Below the pieces are notes generated by a model, which saw only the letters and a list, made by a program, of their open reading frames with translations, was not told where the DNA came from and did no database searches. This document shows, piece after piece, positions 7,369 to 15,575 of a stretch of 36,920 bases of DNA; within the stretch, counting starts at the first letter, position 1; every line of letters begins with the position of its first letter. This stretch comes from Ruminococcus sp. GTDB lineage: Bacteria; Bacillota; Clostridia; Oscillospirales; Acutalibacteraceae. Position numbers and translations under genes: made by a program. Where the stretch lies: the NCBI GenBank assembly GCA_004556705.1, contig SFGA01000014.1, positions 1 through 36,920 of the forward strand, written 5' to 3'.

Positions 7369-8382
7369 CTATACTTCCTTAATCTTAAAGCCTGCGGAAC
7401 GGATAAGCCTGTTATAAACCGCAAGTCCCACACCGCTTATTTCGGGGCATCTTGCGTAAACGGTTTTAGCTCCCCTTTCGTCAAGCTCACGAAGTGCATC
7501 AAAAAGCCTGTTAGCCTCCGAAAGTCCGTCGTCGGCTCTGCCGTAGGTAACGGCATTTTCAAAATTTTGCTCCTCACCCTCAAAGCAAAGCACAAAACAA
7601 TCTTTATCCTTTACAAAATCGACAAATTTTTCAAAGCTTCCCTTTACTATTGTTATGTCGGCGCTCGGTGCGTAATGCTTGTATTTCATTCCCGGAGAAG
7701 CCGCCGTTTCGCCGTCCTTTAGCTTATTAAGAACAGCCGAAGCAATATCGATTTCGCCGATAAGAGCCTCGATTTGCTCGACCGTAACACCGCCCGGTCT
7801 TAAAAGCGTAGGCTTTTCGGCGGCAAAGGTTATAACCGTTGACTCAACGCCGATTTCACAGCCTCCGCCGTCGATTATCAGCGGTACTCTGCCGTCCATA
7901 TCACCAAAAACATACCTTGCGTTTGTCGGGCTCGGGCTTCCCGAAAGATTTGCGCTCGGTGCGGCAAGCGGTAAGCCGCAAGCCTTGATTATCTTCCTTG
8001 CGTATTCGGATTTCGGCATACGCACCGCTACGGTATCGAGTCCGCCCGAAGTAACGTCGGGAATCAAATCGCTTTTTTTCATTATCATTGTAAGGGGACC
8101 CGGCCAAAATTTTTCAGCCATAAGCCTTACCTTTTCGGGTATCTCCCTTACAAGCGGCGCAAGCTCCGACATATCGCTGATATGAACAATCAGCGGATTG
8201 TCCGACGGCCTGCCCTTTGCGATATATATCTTTCTAACCGCTTCGCCGTCAAGTGCGTTTGCCGCAAGTCCGTAAACGGTTTCTGTGGGTATTCCCACAA
8301 CCTCGCCATCCTTTATAAGCCTTGCCGCCTCGCTCAAAGCCTCTTTTTCGTTTGTTCTGATGTCAATTACCCGAGTAATCAT
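7369..8382 (-). CDS. L-threonylcarbamoyladenylate synthase, Sua5 type
   Basis: It makes threonylcarbamoyl-AMP from threonine, bicarbonate and ATP for the universal tRNA modification t6A37. The 337 residues comprise the YrdC domain (GIPTETVYGLAANA, KGRPSDNPLIVHI, WPGPLTMIM, LPLAAPSANLSGSPSPT) and, after the SPGMKYKHYAP linker, a C-terminal Sua5 domain, so it is the long Sua5 form rather than short TsaC. The start is the ATG at 8382, sharing one base with the prfA stop (TGATG), with GAGG upstream; a TTG one codon earlier is less likely. prfA-sua5 linkage is common in Firmicutes. Confidence 0.94.
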   Translation of the reverse strand: MITRVIDIRTNEKEALSEAARLIKDGEVVGIPTETVYGLAANALDGEAVRKIYIAKGRPSDNPLIVHISDMSELAPLVREIPEKVRLMAEKFWPGPLTMIMKKSDLIPDVTSGGLDTVAVRMPKSEYARKIIKACGLPLAAPSANLSGSPSPTNARYVFGDMDGRVPLIIDGGGCEIGVESTVITFAAEKPTLLRPGGVTVEQIEALIGEIDIASAVLNKLKDGETAASPGMKYKHYAPSADITIVKGSFEKFVDFVKDKDCFVLCFEGEEQNFENAVTYGRADDGLSEANRLFDALRELDERGAKTVYARCPEISGVGLAVYNRLIRSAGFKIKEV

Positions 8383-9455
8383 CAATTTTCCTCTGCCTTT
8401 AATTTTTCTGCCGTATCGACTGTGATAAGAGCGTCGATTATCTCATCAAGGTCGCCGTTCATTATCTGCTCGATTTTATAAAGAGTAAGCCCTATTCTGT
8501 GGTCGGACACCCTGCCCTGCGGGAAGTTATAGGTTCTTATTCTCTCGCTTCTGTCGCCCGTGCCGACCTGCGCCTTTCTTGCGCCTGCTATTTCTGCGTC
8601 ATGCTTTGCCTGTTCAATTTCAAGAAGCCTCGAACGAAGCACCTTCAACGCCTTATCCTTATTTTTATATTGGCTTCGCTCGTCCTGACACTCAACCACC
8701 ATTCCCGTAGGAAGATGCGTTACACGAATTGCCGACGAAGTCTTGTTTACCTTCTGACCGCCTGCGCCCGACGAACGGAAAACATCAATCTGCAAGTCTG
8801 CAGGATCAAGTTCAACATCCACATCCTCAGCTTCGGGCAAAACGGCAACCGTTGCGGTCGAGGTCTGAATTCTGCCCTGACTTTCGGTTTCGGGAACACG
8901 CTGAACACGGTGAACACCGCTTTCAAACTTAAAGCGTGAATATGCGCCCTCACCCTCAACGCTGAAAACAATTTCCTTGTATCCGCCGAGCTCCGTGGGA
9001 TTTTCCGACAAAATCTCAACCTTAAAGCCCTTCGACTGTGCATACATAGAGTACATTCTGAAAAGCTCGCCCGCAAAAAGCGCCGCCTCTTCTCCGCCTG
9101 CACCGCCTCTTATCTCGACAATAACGTTTCGCTCGTCATTGGGGTCCTTCGGCAAAAGCAAAACCTTAAGCTCTTCCGAGCAACGCTCAACGTCAATTTT
9201 AGCCTGCTCGAATTCCTCTTGAACCAACTCTCTGAAATCCTTATCAAGTCCGCCTGCGTCAAGCAATTCTTTTGACTCCGTGAGCGTACTTTCATATTGT
9301 TTATATTCTCTGAATTTCTCAACAACGGGCGTTAAATTCTTCTGCTCTTTCATAAGCTTTGCATATTCCTGCTGATTGCTTATTATATCGGGAGAGCATA
9401 ACAGCTCGTTGATTTTTTCGTATCTTTCTTCTATTCCGTTAAGCTTATCGGTCAT
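8382..9455 (-). CDS. prfA: Peptide chain release factor 1
   Basis: RF1 releases the finished peptide at UAA and UAG codons. The 357 residues are standard. The GGQ loop is present in RSSGAGGQKVNKTSSAIR, and the peptide-anticodon region carries QVPETE-type residues (VHRVQRVPETESQGRIQTS). The start is set at ATG 9455 because AGGAAAG lies just upstream; the frame remains open to a GTG at 9470, but that GTG would overlap the Shine-Dalgarno. It overlaps the end of the DUF951 gene by 11 bases. No prmC methyltransferase gene follows, unlike many bacteria. Confidence 0.96.
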   Translation of the reverse strand: MTDKLNGIEERYEKINELLCSPDIISNQQEYAKLMKEQKNLTPVVEKFREYKQYESTLTESKELLDAGGLDKDFRELVQEEFEQAKIDVERCSEELKVLLLPKDPNDERNVIVEIRGGAGGEEAALFAGELFRMYSMYAQSKGFKVEILSENPTELGGYKEIVFSVEGEGAYSRFKFESGVHRVQRVPETESQGRIQTSTATVAVLPEAEDVDVELDPADLQIDVFRSSGAGGQKVNKTSSAIRVTHLPTGMVVECQDERSQYKNKDKALKVLRSRLLEIEQAKHDAEIAGARKAQVGTGDRSERIRTYNFPQGRVSDHRIGLTLYKIEQIMNGDLDEIIDALITVDTAEKLKAEEN

Positions 9456-9642
9456 TTGGACTTTCCTCACGAATTATTTTCTTAATATTTTTTTCAATCT
9501 TTATACGGGGCACCATTACTTCCCGTCCGCACTTCTTACAACGCAGTCTGAAATCAATTCCCGAACGCAAAACCTCAAACCTGTTCTCACCGCAGGGATG
9601 CGCCTTTTTCATCACAAGCTCGTCGCCCACACGCACGTCCAT
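9445..9642 (-). CDS. DUF951 family small protein
   Basis: The 65-residue protein is of the DUF951 type: MDVRVGDELVMKKAHPCGEN, then FEVLRSGIDFRLRCKKCGRE, then VMVPRIKIEKNIKKI. It carries a Cys pair (CKKC) and a further Cys that could form a zinc knuckle. The ATG at 9642 has GGGAGGT five bases upstream. It is the first gene of the prfA operon. The function of the family is not established; the conserved company of translation and tRNA genes hints at a role in RNA or translation (inference). Confidence 0.85.
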   Translation of the reverse strand: MDVRVGDELVMKKAHPCGENRFEVLRSGIDFRLRCKKCGREVMVPRIKIEKNIKKIIREESPNDR

Positions 9643-9669
9643 AATATACCTCCCGAACGATTTTTATAT

Positions 9670-9678
9670 ATTGTACCA
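9670..9678 (-). promoter_or_regulatory. Extended -10 promoter of the DUF951-prfA operon
   Basis: On the minus strand TGGTACAAT (9678-9670) gives an extended -10 box, about 30 bases before the DUF951 start. No good -35 lies 17 bases upstream (TTTAAT), which fits an extended -10 promoter. It lies in the divergent gap with the S1-domain gene at 9788. Confidence 0.4.
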
Positions 9679-9787
9679 CAATATGTGAAAAAATTAAATA
9701 CCGCAATTCTCATTTCACTTCCTCGGGCATATAAATTTATGAGTAAATTGCAAAAATATCAGAAATCTGAAAGGCACGGTAATCATT

Positions 9788-10708
9788 ATGGAAAAATATT
9801 TACCCGAGGGAGCCGTTTTCAATTCAAGGGAAACGGAAAAAATATTTGCAAGTGAAAGCTTGCTCAAAGAGGCGTGTGAAAAGCGGCTTTATCTTGAAGC
9901 GAGGGCTCTTATGTGTGACAACGCCCACAATCTACATTTCAAATTGGGCAATATAAAAGGCTTTATGCCGCACGACGAATGTGCCGAGGGTGTAAAGGAC
10001 GCGAGTGTAAAGGATATTGCGATAATTTCAAGAGTCAACAAGCCTACGGGCTTTTATATAACCGAGGTCGATTTAACAAGTGAAAACCCCGTCGCTGTTT
10101 TGAGCAGGACAGAAGCGCAGGCGGACTGCCGAAAAAATTACATTTCAGCTCTTCGTACCGGCGATATTATAGACGCAAAAATCACGCATATTGAGCCGTT
10201 CGGTGCATTTTGCGACATAGGACGGGGCATAACCGCACTTTTGCCGATAAACTCCGTTTCGGTCTCAAGAATACCGAATCCGCACTCAAGATTTTTCATC
10301 GGTCAAAGCATAAAGGCGGTTGTAAGAAGCATTGACGAAAACGGCAGAATAACCCTTTCGCACAGGGAATTGCTCGGCACTTGGGAGGAAAACGCAAAAG
10401 CTTTCCATTCGGGAGAAACCGTCACGGGAGTTGTCCGTTCCGTAGAGCCATACGGCGTCTTTGTTGAGCTTTCGCCAAACCTTGCAGGACTTGCGGAATA
10501 CGCAGAGGGCGTCGAGGTCGGGCAGAGTGCAAGCGTATTTATCAAAAGCATAAATCCCGAAAAAATGAAAATAAAGCTGATAATCGTCGGCACGGACAGC
10601 TTTGCCTGTGAAAACCGAAATTACAAATATTTTATTGATTCGGGCCACATTGACTTTTGGCGGTATTCGCCGTGTAAATGTACAAAATTGGTTGAAACTG
10701 TTTTTTAA
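9788..10708 (+). CDS. Triple S1-domain RNA-binding protein
   Basis: The 306-residue protein has one degenerate and two clear S1 OB-folds: about 34-95 (LEARALMCDN...IKGFMPHDE), 122-193 (LRTGDIIDAKITHIEPFGAF) and 206-267 (FHSGETVTGVVRSVEPYGVF). The tail is GHIDFWRYSPCKCTKLVETV. It resembles ribosomal protein S1-like proteins of clostridia but has no IspH fusion. The ATG at 9788 has only a distant AAAGG. It stands alone, divergent from the prfA operon. It probably binds mRNA or ribosomes in the cytosol; a specific role is not known. Confidence 0.85.
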   Translation: MEKYLPEGAVFNSRETEKIFASESLLKEACEKRLYLEARALMCDNAHNLHFKLGNIKGFMPHDECAEGVKDASVKDIAIISRVNKPTGFYITEVDLTSENPVAVLSRTEAQADCRKNYISALRTGDIIDAKITHIEPFGAFCDIGRGITALLPINSVSVSRIPNPHSRFFIGQSIKAVVRSIDENGRITLSHRELLGTWEENAKAFHSGETVTGVVRSVEPYGVFVELSPNLAGLAEYAEGVEVGQSASVFIKSINPEKMKIKLIIVGTDSFACENRNYKYFIDSGHIDFWRYSPCKCTKLVETVF

Positions 10709-10730
10709 TTTTGTGTAAAACATAAAAATA

Positions 10731-10759
10731 TTGCACTCGACGTGCCTATGTGCTACAAT
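10731..10759 (+). promoter_or_regulatory. Promoter of the dockerin esterase gene
   Basis: TTGCAC (10731-10736) and TACAAT (10754-10759) are separated by exactly 17 bases, and the -10 is extended (TGCTACAAT). It lies 35 bases upstream of the start codon and just after the S1 gene. Confidence 0.75.
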
Positions 10760-10793
10760 AATTTTGTATCTCAATATACGAGGAGGAAGTATA

Positions 10794-12461
10794 ATGTCAA
10801 AGAAAATCTTCAAAAAATCTTTTAGCGTTATTTTATCCTTAGTTCTGATGTTCAGCTGCGTTGCACCGTCTTTTGCGGCAAATAAGGTGTGTAACTGCGG
10901 TAAAAATCCCATGCTTGTAATCTCGGGCTTTTCACAATATACGCTTGTTGACACCACAACAGGCAAGAGCGTTTGGGCACCCGAGGCGGAAACAATTACA
11001 AAGGCTGTCGAAAAGGCTCTACCCTCCCTTACAACTCTTCTTGCTTCAAAGAGAACGAGGGCGGATTTTGACAAATTCTGCGACGAGTTTATACCGATTG
11101 TAAACGAGGTACTCGACCCCATTGCCTGCTCTCCCGACGGAACGCCCAAGCACAGAAACGTCGAGATTATCGAGCAATTTACACAGCCTGTTTCAAGCTA
11201 CGATTATGCCTACGTCAAGGAAATTTTCAACAATGATATAGTTGATATTGCCTGTGAGGCGGTCGGCAAGGATCATGTTTGGGTTTACGGACTTGACTGG
11301 CGAGTTGATCCGCTTATTCTTGCGGATGAAATTCACGAATATGTCGAAAACATCAAAAAGACCTCCGGTCACGATAAAATTTCAATTTCAGGTATCAGTA
11401 TGGGCGGCGTTATTATGTCTGCTTACCTTGCGAAATACGGGTATGACGATTTAAGCAATATAACAATGCTTTCGTCAGCTTACACGGGACTTGAAATGGT
11501 CGGCAAGCTCTTTATGGGCGACGTGTCAATCGACGCTCCGGGTCTTTACAATATACTCAGCGACGTTTTGGGAACAGATAAGGTAAGCGCCGTTCTCTCT
11601 TCAACGGGCATTGTCGAAAAAATCATTCCCATACTCGGCGATTTGTTCAAATACAACAAGGATAGAATTTACGAGGATTGCTTAATCCCTGCCTTCGGAT
11701 ACACCACGGGCTTTTGGGCATTTGTCCCCGAGTCTTGCTACAATTCCGCAAGGACATATATGTTCATGAGAATGAGCGACGGTACGGTACAGCAAAAAAA
11801 GACTCTCAAAAACAGAATTGACGATTATCACTACAAGGTTCAGTCAAAAATCGCTTCAATTCTCAAGTCGGCACAGGCTGACGGCGTCTGCGTTTCGGTG
11901 GTTTCGCACTACAATTTGCAGAATCCTCCCGTTACCTCGGCAGCAAGCCTTATGGGAGATCAGGTAATCGAAACTATACACACAAGCGGCTTCGCAACCG
12001 TTGCCGAATACGGAAAAACGCTTGATATTGCTAAGAAAGCACCGCACGTTTCGTTTGATAGGGTTATCGATGCACGCACGGCTTATCTGCCTGATAACAC
12101 GTGGTTTATCAAAAATATGAAGCACGTTGAATACAGCAACAAGGGTGCTAACGACAACGGCGAATTTTTCAAGTGGATACTTACCGCCACTCCCGACACA
12201 AACATTTATTCCAATGCAAAGTATCCGCAGTTTATGAACTATGACAGGAACGCTCACAATCTTTCACCGCTTTCAGGTGCTGACGGCGACGTCAATGCAG
12301 ACGGCAGGATTTCGCTCTTTGATGCAAAGCTTGTTCTCAGATCCGTTGCGGAAATGACAACACTTGACGAACAGCAGGCGTGGGCTGGCGATATGAACTG
12401 TGACGGCACTGTTTCGATAGCGGACGCCAAGAACATTTTAGTATACATTGCGGCGCATTAA
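10794..12461 (+). CDS. Secreted alpha/beta-hydrolase (lipase/esterase-like) with C-terminal type I dockerin
   Basis: The 555-residue protein has a signal peptide (KKIFKKSFSVILSLVLMFSC, probable cleavage after SFA at about residue 28). The alpha/beta-hydrolase core carries the nucleophile elbow GISMGG at 200-205 (Ser202), preceded by HVWVYGLDWR, typical of lipase or acyltransferase-like folds. The C-terminal part (497-555) is a type I dockerin with two calcium-binding repeats, GDVNADGRISLFDAKLVLRS and GDMNCDGTVSIADAKNILVY. The start is ATG at 10794 with AGGAGGA upstream; a longer frame to 10731 runs through the promoter and is rejected. A dockerin implies docking to a cohesin scaffold on the cell surface. 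The substrate is unknown; an esterase acting on acylated plant polysaccharide, or a lipase, are possibilities. Confidence 0.88.
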   Translation: MSKKIFKKSFSVILSLVLMFSCVAPSFAANKVCNCGKNPMLVISGFSQYTLVDTTTGKSVWAPEAETITKAVEKALPSLTTLLASKRTRADFDKFCDEFIPIVNEVLDPIACSPDGTPKHRNVEIIEQFTQPVSSYDYAYVKEIFNNDIVDIACEAVGKDHVWVYGLDWRVDPLILADEIHEYVENIKKTSGHDKISISGISMGGVIMSAYLAKYGYDDLSNITMLSSAYTGLEMVGKLFMGDVSIDAPGLYNILSDVLGTDKVSAVLSSTGIVEKIIPILGDLFKYNKDRIYEDCLIPAFGYTTGFWAFVPESCYNSARTYMFMRMSDGTVQQKKTLKNRIDDYHYKVQSKIASILKSAQADGVCVSVVSHYNLQNPPVTSAASLMGDQVIETIHTSGFATVAEYGKTLDIAKKAPHVSFDRVIDARTAYLPDNTWFIKNMKHVEYSNKGANDNGEFFKWILTATPDTNIYSNAKYPQFMNYDRNAHNLSPLSGADGDVNADGRISLFDAKLVLRSVAEMTTLDEQQAWAGDMNCDGTVSIADAKNILVYIAAH

Positions 12462-12484
12462 ATCAAAAGTTTACACATAAATTT

Positions 12485-12515
12485 ATCCCACTATGTTTTG
12501 CATAGTGGGATTTTT
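12485..12515 (+). terminator. Terminator of the dockerin esterase gene
   Basis: A perfect 11-bp stem, ATCCCACTATG (12485-12495) and CATAGTGGGAT (12501-12511), with a five-base loop, is followed by TTTTAT, 23 bases after the stop codon. Confidence 0.9.
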
Positions 12516-12581
12516 ATATTTGTATTAAGAAGATTATAGGAGGTGTTTACATAGATATTCCACTTCAAAGGGGGTGGAAAA

Positions 12582-12614
12582 ATGGCAATAAAAAAGTGCT
12601 TAGCCACCTACTAA
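12582..12614 (+). other. Ten-codon frame opposite the candidate small RNA
   Basis: ATG at 12582, preceded after seven bases by GGGGGTGG-like purines, opens MAIKKCLATY and stops at 12614 inside the hairpin that ends the minus-strand RNA. It is too short to be a known toxin. It may be the remaining end of a degraded type I toxin gene or chance. Confidence 0.15.
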
Positions 12615-12695
12615 GCACGATTAAAAGAATTACCATAACAATATCGTTTAAGTAATTCGAAAAGGGTTACAATGAATATGTACCTATTCACTGCA
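12588..12695 (-). ncRNA. Candidate small antisense-type RNA, about 108 nt
   Basis: On the minus strand a strong promoter (TTTACA, 17 bases, TACAAT at 12729-12701) would start an RNA near 12695. It would end at a textbook terminator: stem GTGCTTAG/CTAAGCAC (12596-12603 with 12611-12618), then TTTTTATT. The opposite strand shows a good GGGGG-type ribosome binding site and a tiny frame at 12582-12614 (MAIKKCLATY), plus an AGGAGGTG at 12539. This arrangement, a strong short RNA convergent with a small translated transcript, resembles clostridial type I toxin-antitoxin loci. No intact hydrophobic toxin is visible, so it may be a relic or an independent sRNA. Confidence 0.45.
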
Positions 12696-12706
12696 TATTC
12701 ATTGTA
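12668..12706. repeat. Perfect 13-bp inverted repeat at the small-RNA promoter
   Basis: TACAATGAATATG (12668-12680) and CATATTCATTGTA (12694-12706) are exact reverse complements separated by 13 bases. The right arm is the -10 box and start region of the minus-strand RNA. The dyad could be a repressor site, or much of it could form a 5' hairpin in the RNA. Confidence 0.7.
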
Positions 12707-12729
12707 GCACACGTTATTTATTTTGTAAA
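12701..12729 (-). promoter_or_regulatory. Promoter of the candidate small RNA
   Basis: TTTACA (12729-12724), 17 bases, then TGCTACAAT with extended -10 TACAAT (12706-12701). It is one of the best promoter matches in the window although no minus-strand coding gene lies downstream. Confidence 0.65.
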
Positions 12730-12743
12730 TAGGCAATTAAATT

Positions 12744-13045
12744 CACATTCACGGCTGAAAACAATATAAAAATATTCGCACAGCCGTAGGGACAGGGCTT
12801 GCGGTTGTCCGCAAATCCGCAAAAGTTGGTAGCGACAGCGAGCCGTTGCGAGGGCGTTTACAACCGAACAGGCGAGCCGAGCGTGATTTTTGCGGAAGAG
12901 GAGGAGTTGCATAGTGAGTGAGAAACAGCCAAAGGCTGTTGCGAACGATACGGTGCAAACGACGACGAGGCTCGCCCCTGTCCGCAAAAAATTTGATGTA
13001 TAATCACATTCACGGACAACCGCAAGGGCTGTCCCTACGGTTCAA
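12744..13045. repeat. Non-coding element of about 300 bp with long nested inverted repeats
   Basis: The left arm at 12784-12811 (CCGTAGGGACAGGGCTTG...) pairs with the right arm at 13013-13040 (...CGCAAGGGCTGTCCCTACGG) in 26 of 28 positions. A second pair lies inside: GGCGAGCC 12871-12878 with GGCTCGCC 12969-12976. The 11-mer CACATTCACGG is repeated directly at 12744-12754 and 13005-13015. Several frames cross it, but none has a ribosome binding site or protein-like composition. The pattern suits an interspersed, MITE-like or structured-RNA element. No transposase is near and no target-site duplication was identified. Confidence 0.55.
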
Positions 13046-13098
13046 TGTATTTTTCAATTTGCTAACAACCGTATATTAACCTACAAAATTCCAAACGC

Positions 13099-14598
13099 TT
13101 ATCTCTTAAACAAATAATTTATATACCTGTAATAATCGCCGTCAACCATACCGATTGTTTCCTCGGTTGTTCTGAACTGCCAATTTCCGAACGCCCTGCC
13201 CGGAACATTCATTCTCGCATCAGAGCCAAAGCCGCACAGGTCTTGGAACGAAATAATCGCAATCAGCGACGGGCTTCTCCACACCGTTTCGATTATCGCA
13301 CGACAGGACGAGCTGTAATATCCGCCGTCGCCCCAATTATCGCCCTTAAAATTGCAGTAGTCGAGGGCAAATTTTCTCTTCTCGGGCGTTGCCTCCCAAA
13401 GCCACGCCAACAAGGTCGTGTTATCGTGCGTTCCGACATAAGCAATCGAGTTTTTCGGGTAATTATGCGGCAAATGCGTGCTGTCGCAATTCGGGTCAAA
13501 GCCAAACTGAATTACTCTCATTCCCGGGAAATTTGTATCGTCAAGCAGCTTTATTACGTCCTCGCCGAACGTTCCGAGATCCTCCGCTATAATCGGCGGC
13601 TCGCCTATCTCCTGCTTAATTTTGTCAAAAAGCTTCATACCGGGGCCGTCAACCCACTCGCCCGTTTTGGCAGTTTCCGCATCCGCCGGCACAGCCCAAT
13701 AGGACGCAAATGCTCTGAAATGGTCAATTCTTACCGTATCAAAGAGCTTGAACGAGGCTTTAAGCCTGTCAATCCACCACTTGAAGCCGTCCTTTTCCAT
13801 TTCGTTCCAATTATAAAGCGGATTTCCCCAAAGCTGACCGTTTTCCGAGAAGTAATCGGGCGGAACTCCCGCTACTCTTTTCTTTGAAAAATTATTTTCG
13901 TCAATTTCAAAAAGCCGCCTGTTGCTCCAAACGTCCGCACTGTCCATTGAAACATATATCGGCATATCGCCCAAAATTTTTACGCCCCGATCATTTGCGT
14001 AAAGCTTAATTTCTTTCCATTGTGAAAAAGCGATATACTGAACAAACGCATAAAAATCCGCTTCGTCTTTAAGCTTGTCGGCATTTTTCAAGCAATTTTC
14101 ATATCGTGCGAAGTCCTCGCCCCATTCATACCACGGCTTATTGTCAAATTTTTCTTTTGCCGCCATAAAAAGCGAATAGCTTTTGCACCATTCATTTTCA
14201 TCTGCGAATTTTTCCGACTTTGCTTTTATCGCTTCGCCTGCATTTGAATATGCCTTTCTCAAAAGCTCAAGCCTTGCGGAATATGCAAACTCATAATCGG
14301 CCGTATACGGAGAGCCGTAATAAACAGAACGTTCAATATCCTCTGCGGACACCAAGCCGTCCTTTACGAGCTCGTCGGGCGAAACAAACATATGAGAAAT
14401 CGCAAAAGCCGCATCCGAGGTGTACGGAGAGCCGTGAAAATCAGGCGGATTTAACGGCAAAACCTGCCAATACGAAAAGCCCATTCCCTTTATTTTATCT
14501 ATAAACCGCTTCGTTTCATCACCCATAACTCCCACTCCGTACCTTGACGGTATGGACGTCAGGTGCATAAGCACTCCCGAAGCTCTTGTGTTAAACAT
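13099..14598 (-). CDS. malQ: 4-alpha-glucanotransferase (amylomaltase, GH77)
   Basis: It transfers glucan segments between malto-oligosaccharides in the cytosol, releasing glucose and longer chains. The 499 residues match bacterial amylomaltase. Conserved GH77 features are RASGVLMHLTSIPSRYGVG at the N-terminus, YWQVLPLNPP, GDMPIYVSMDSADVW, VRIDHFRAF with the nucleophile Asp, PIIAEDLGTFGEDV with the acid/base Glu, and YVGTHDNTTLLAW. The ATG at 14598 has AAGGTGA upstream. It is probably monocistronic, with its own promoter at 14629-14657. No maltose transport or phosphorylase gene is adjacent. Confidence 0.95.
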   Translation of the reverse strand: MFNTRASGVLMHLTSIPSRYGVGVMGDETKRFIDKIKGMGFSYWQVLPLNPPDFHGSPYTSDAAFAISHMFVSPDELVKDGLVSAEDIERSVYYGSPYTADYEFAYSARLELLRKAYSNAGEAIKAKSEKFADENEWCKSYSLFMAAKEKFDNKPWYEWGEDFARYENCLKNADKLKDEADFYAFVQYIAFSQWKEIKLYANDRGVKILGDMPIYVSMDSADVWSNRRLFEIDENNFSKKRVAGVPPDYFSENGQLWGNPLYNWNEMEKDGFKWWIDRLKASFKLFDTVRIDHFRAFASYWAVPADAETAKTGEWVDGPGMKLFDKIKQEIGEPPIIAEDLGTFGEDVIKLLDDTNFPGMRVIQFGFDPNCDSTHLPHNYPKNSIAYVGTHDNTTLLAWLWEATPEKRKFALDYCNFKGDNWGDGGYYSSSCRAIIETVWRSPSLIAIISFQDLCGFGSDARMNVPGRAFGNWQFRTTEETIGMVDGDYYRYINYLFKR

Positions 14599-14628
14599 AT
14601 ACTCACCTTCAAAACAAATATCCTAATT

Positions 14629-14657
14629 ATGATACATTATATCACGCTAAAGTGCAA
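14629..14657 (-). promoter_or_regulatory. Candidate malQ promoter
   Basis: TTGCAC (14657-14652), 17 bases, then TATCAT (14634-14629) on the minus strand, 31 bases before the malQ start and just after the terminator of the sortase cluster. Confidence 0.4.
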
Positions 14658-14698
14658 GAAAAAATACGGCTCCCGAACGAAACGAACAGAAGCCGTAT
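14656..14698 (-). terminator. Terminator of the sortase cluster
   Basis: ATACGGCT (14664-14671) and AGCCGTAT (14691-14698) form an 8-bp stem with a 19-base loop. On the minus strand it is followed by TTTTTTC. It lies 12 bases after the stop of the membrane-protein gene. Confidence 0.75.
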
Positions 14699-14709
14699 AT
14701 TTAACATGA

Positions 14710-15564
14710 TTATTTATTTGCCTTATTTCTGACATACGCTATGCAGCCTGTCAAAACGCCCATAATCAACGCCGCTACAAGCATTGCCACAAACGAATAG
14801 TTTATAAAGCTTGAAGCAAAGCTGAAAAGCGAGGCATTTGCAACGTTTATTTTACTGCCAATTCGCATAATAAGCGCCGCAATCGGTGCAACGGCAAGCA
14901 TCAACGCACTTCCCGAGCAGGCATAGATATAAAATCTTGTGTAATTTCTGACCTTTGCAAACGAAAGCCTGATAACCACCGTTGCAAAAATCGCCAATAC
15001 GGCAAGTGCTATCATTGCGCCGTTCAGAACGGGCATATATCTTTTGAGGATATTGGAAGCGGACATAAAATACGAAGTGTTGAACATTCCGACATATTTT
15101 ACATAAAGGTCGCCCATTTCCTCACACATAACCTTGAGATTTTCACGAAGCGAGTCGTTTATCTCAAAGCCCTTTGTTTCGGCATAAGCAATCAGCTTTT
15201 CTTGAATTTTGTCCTCAATCTCGGAGGTGTCAATTTCGCCCTCGGCATCGTGCTTATAGAAAAATTCAAGGCTTGTCTGTGTATCCTTTATAATTCTTTT
15301 AGGTGTTATAACCTCTTCGAATATGTCATCAAAGAAGCTTTCGTCAACATTACAGGCACTTCCGTATGATACGAACTGCTCCTTGAGCTCCTGCTGCATA
15401 TGTGTCGAATAGTCCGATGTCTGCGCTATCATTTTTGCATAGCCTGCGTTTAAAACCGTAAAACGAAGCGTTACAAGCATAAACAAAAGAGTCAATGAAA
15501 CGCTGAGAATAAACGAGACAAGTCCGCAAACAAAAGAACGGATTTTTTTGATTTTAGTTGTCAT
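14710..15564 (-). CDS. Membrane protein of the sortase cluster, family not recognised
   Basis: The 284-residue protein has an N-terminal membrane segment (about 10-32, FVCGLVSFILSVSLTLLFML), an extracytoplasmic domain of about 135 residues with many acidic residues (for example DTSEIEDKIQEKLIAYAETK), then three membrane segments at about 178-200, 215-240 and 250-277. This one-plus-three layout with a large outer loop is seen in accessory proteins, but no catalytic motif is evident. It lies 11 bases downstream of the sortase, so it probably belongs to the same transcript and may assist sorting of the substrate encoded first. Confidence 0.75.
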   Translation of the reverse strand: MTTKIKKIRSFVCGLVSFILSVSLTLLFMLVTLRFTVLNAGYAKMIAQTSDYSTHMQQELKEQFVSYGSACNVDESFFDDIFEEVITPKRIIKDTQTSLEFFYKHDAEGEIDTSEIEDKIQEKLIAYAETKGFEINDSLRENLKVMCEEMGDLYVKYVGMFNTSYFMSASNILKRYMPVLNGAMIALAVLAIFATVVIRLSFAKVRNYTRFYIYACSGSALMLAVAPIAALIMRIGSKINVANASLFSFASSFINYSFVAMLVAALIMGVLTGCIAYVRNKANK

Positions 15565-15575
15565 ATTCCGCCCTC

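Noticed and set aside
10286..11149. Minus-strand frame of 287 codons opposite the S1 and dockerin genes
   Set aside because: It crosses two strong genes and a promoter on the other strand and has no recognisable family.
12718..12987. Minus-strand frames of 89 and 69 codons in the inverted-repeat element
   Set aside because: Two overlapping frames in a palindromic GC-rich repeat, without ribosome binding site; typical by-product of the repeat.
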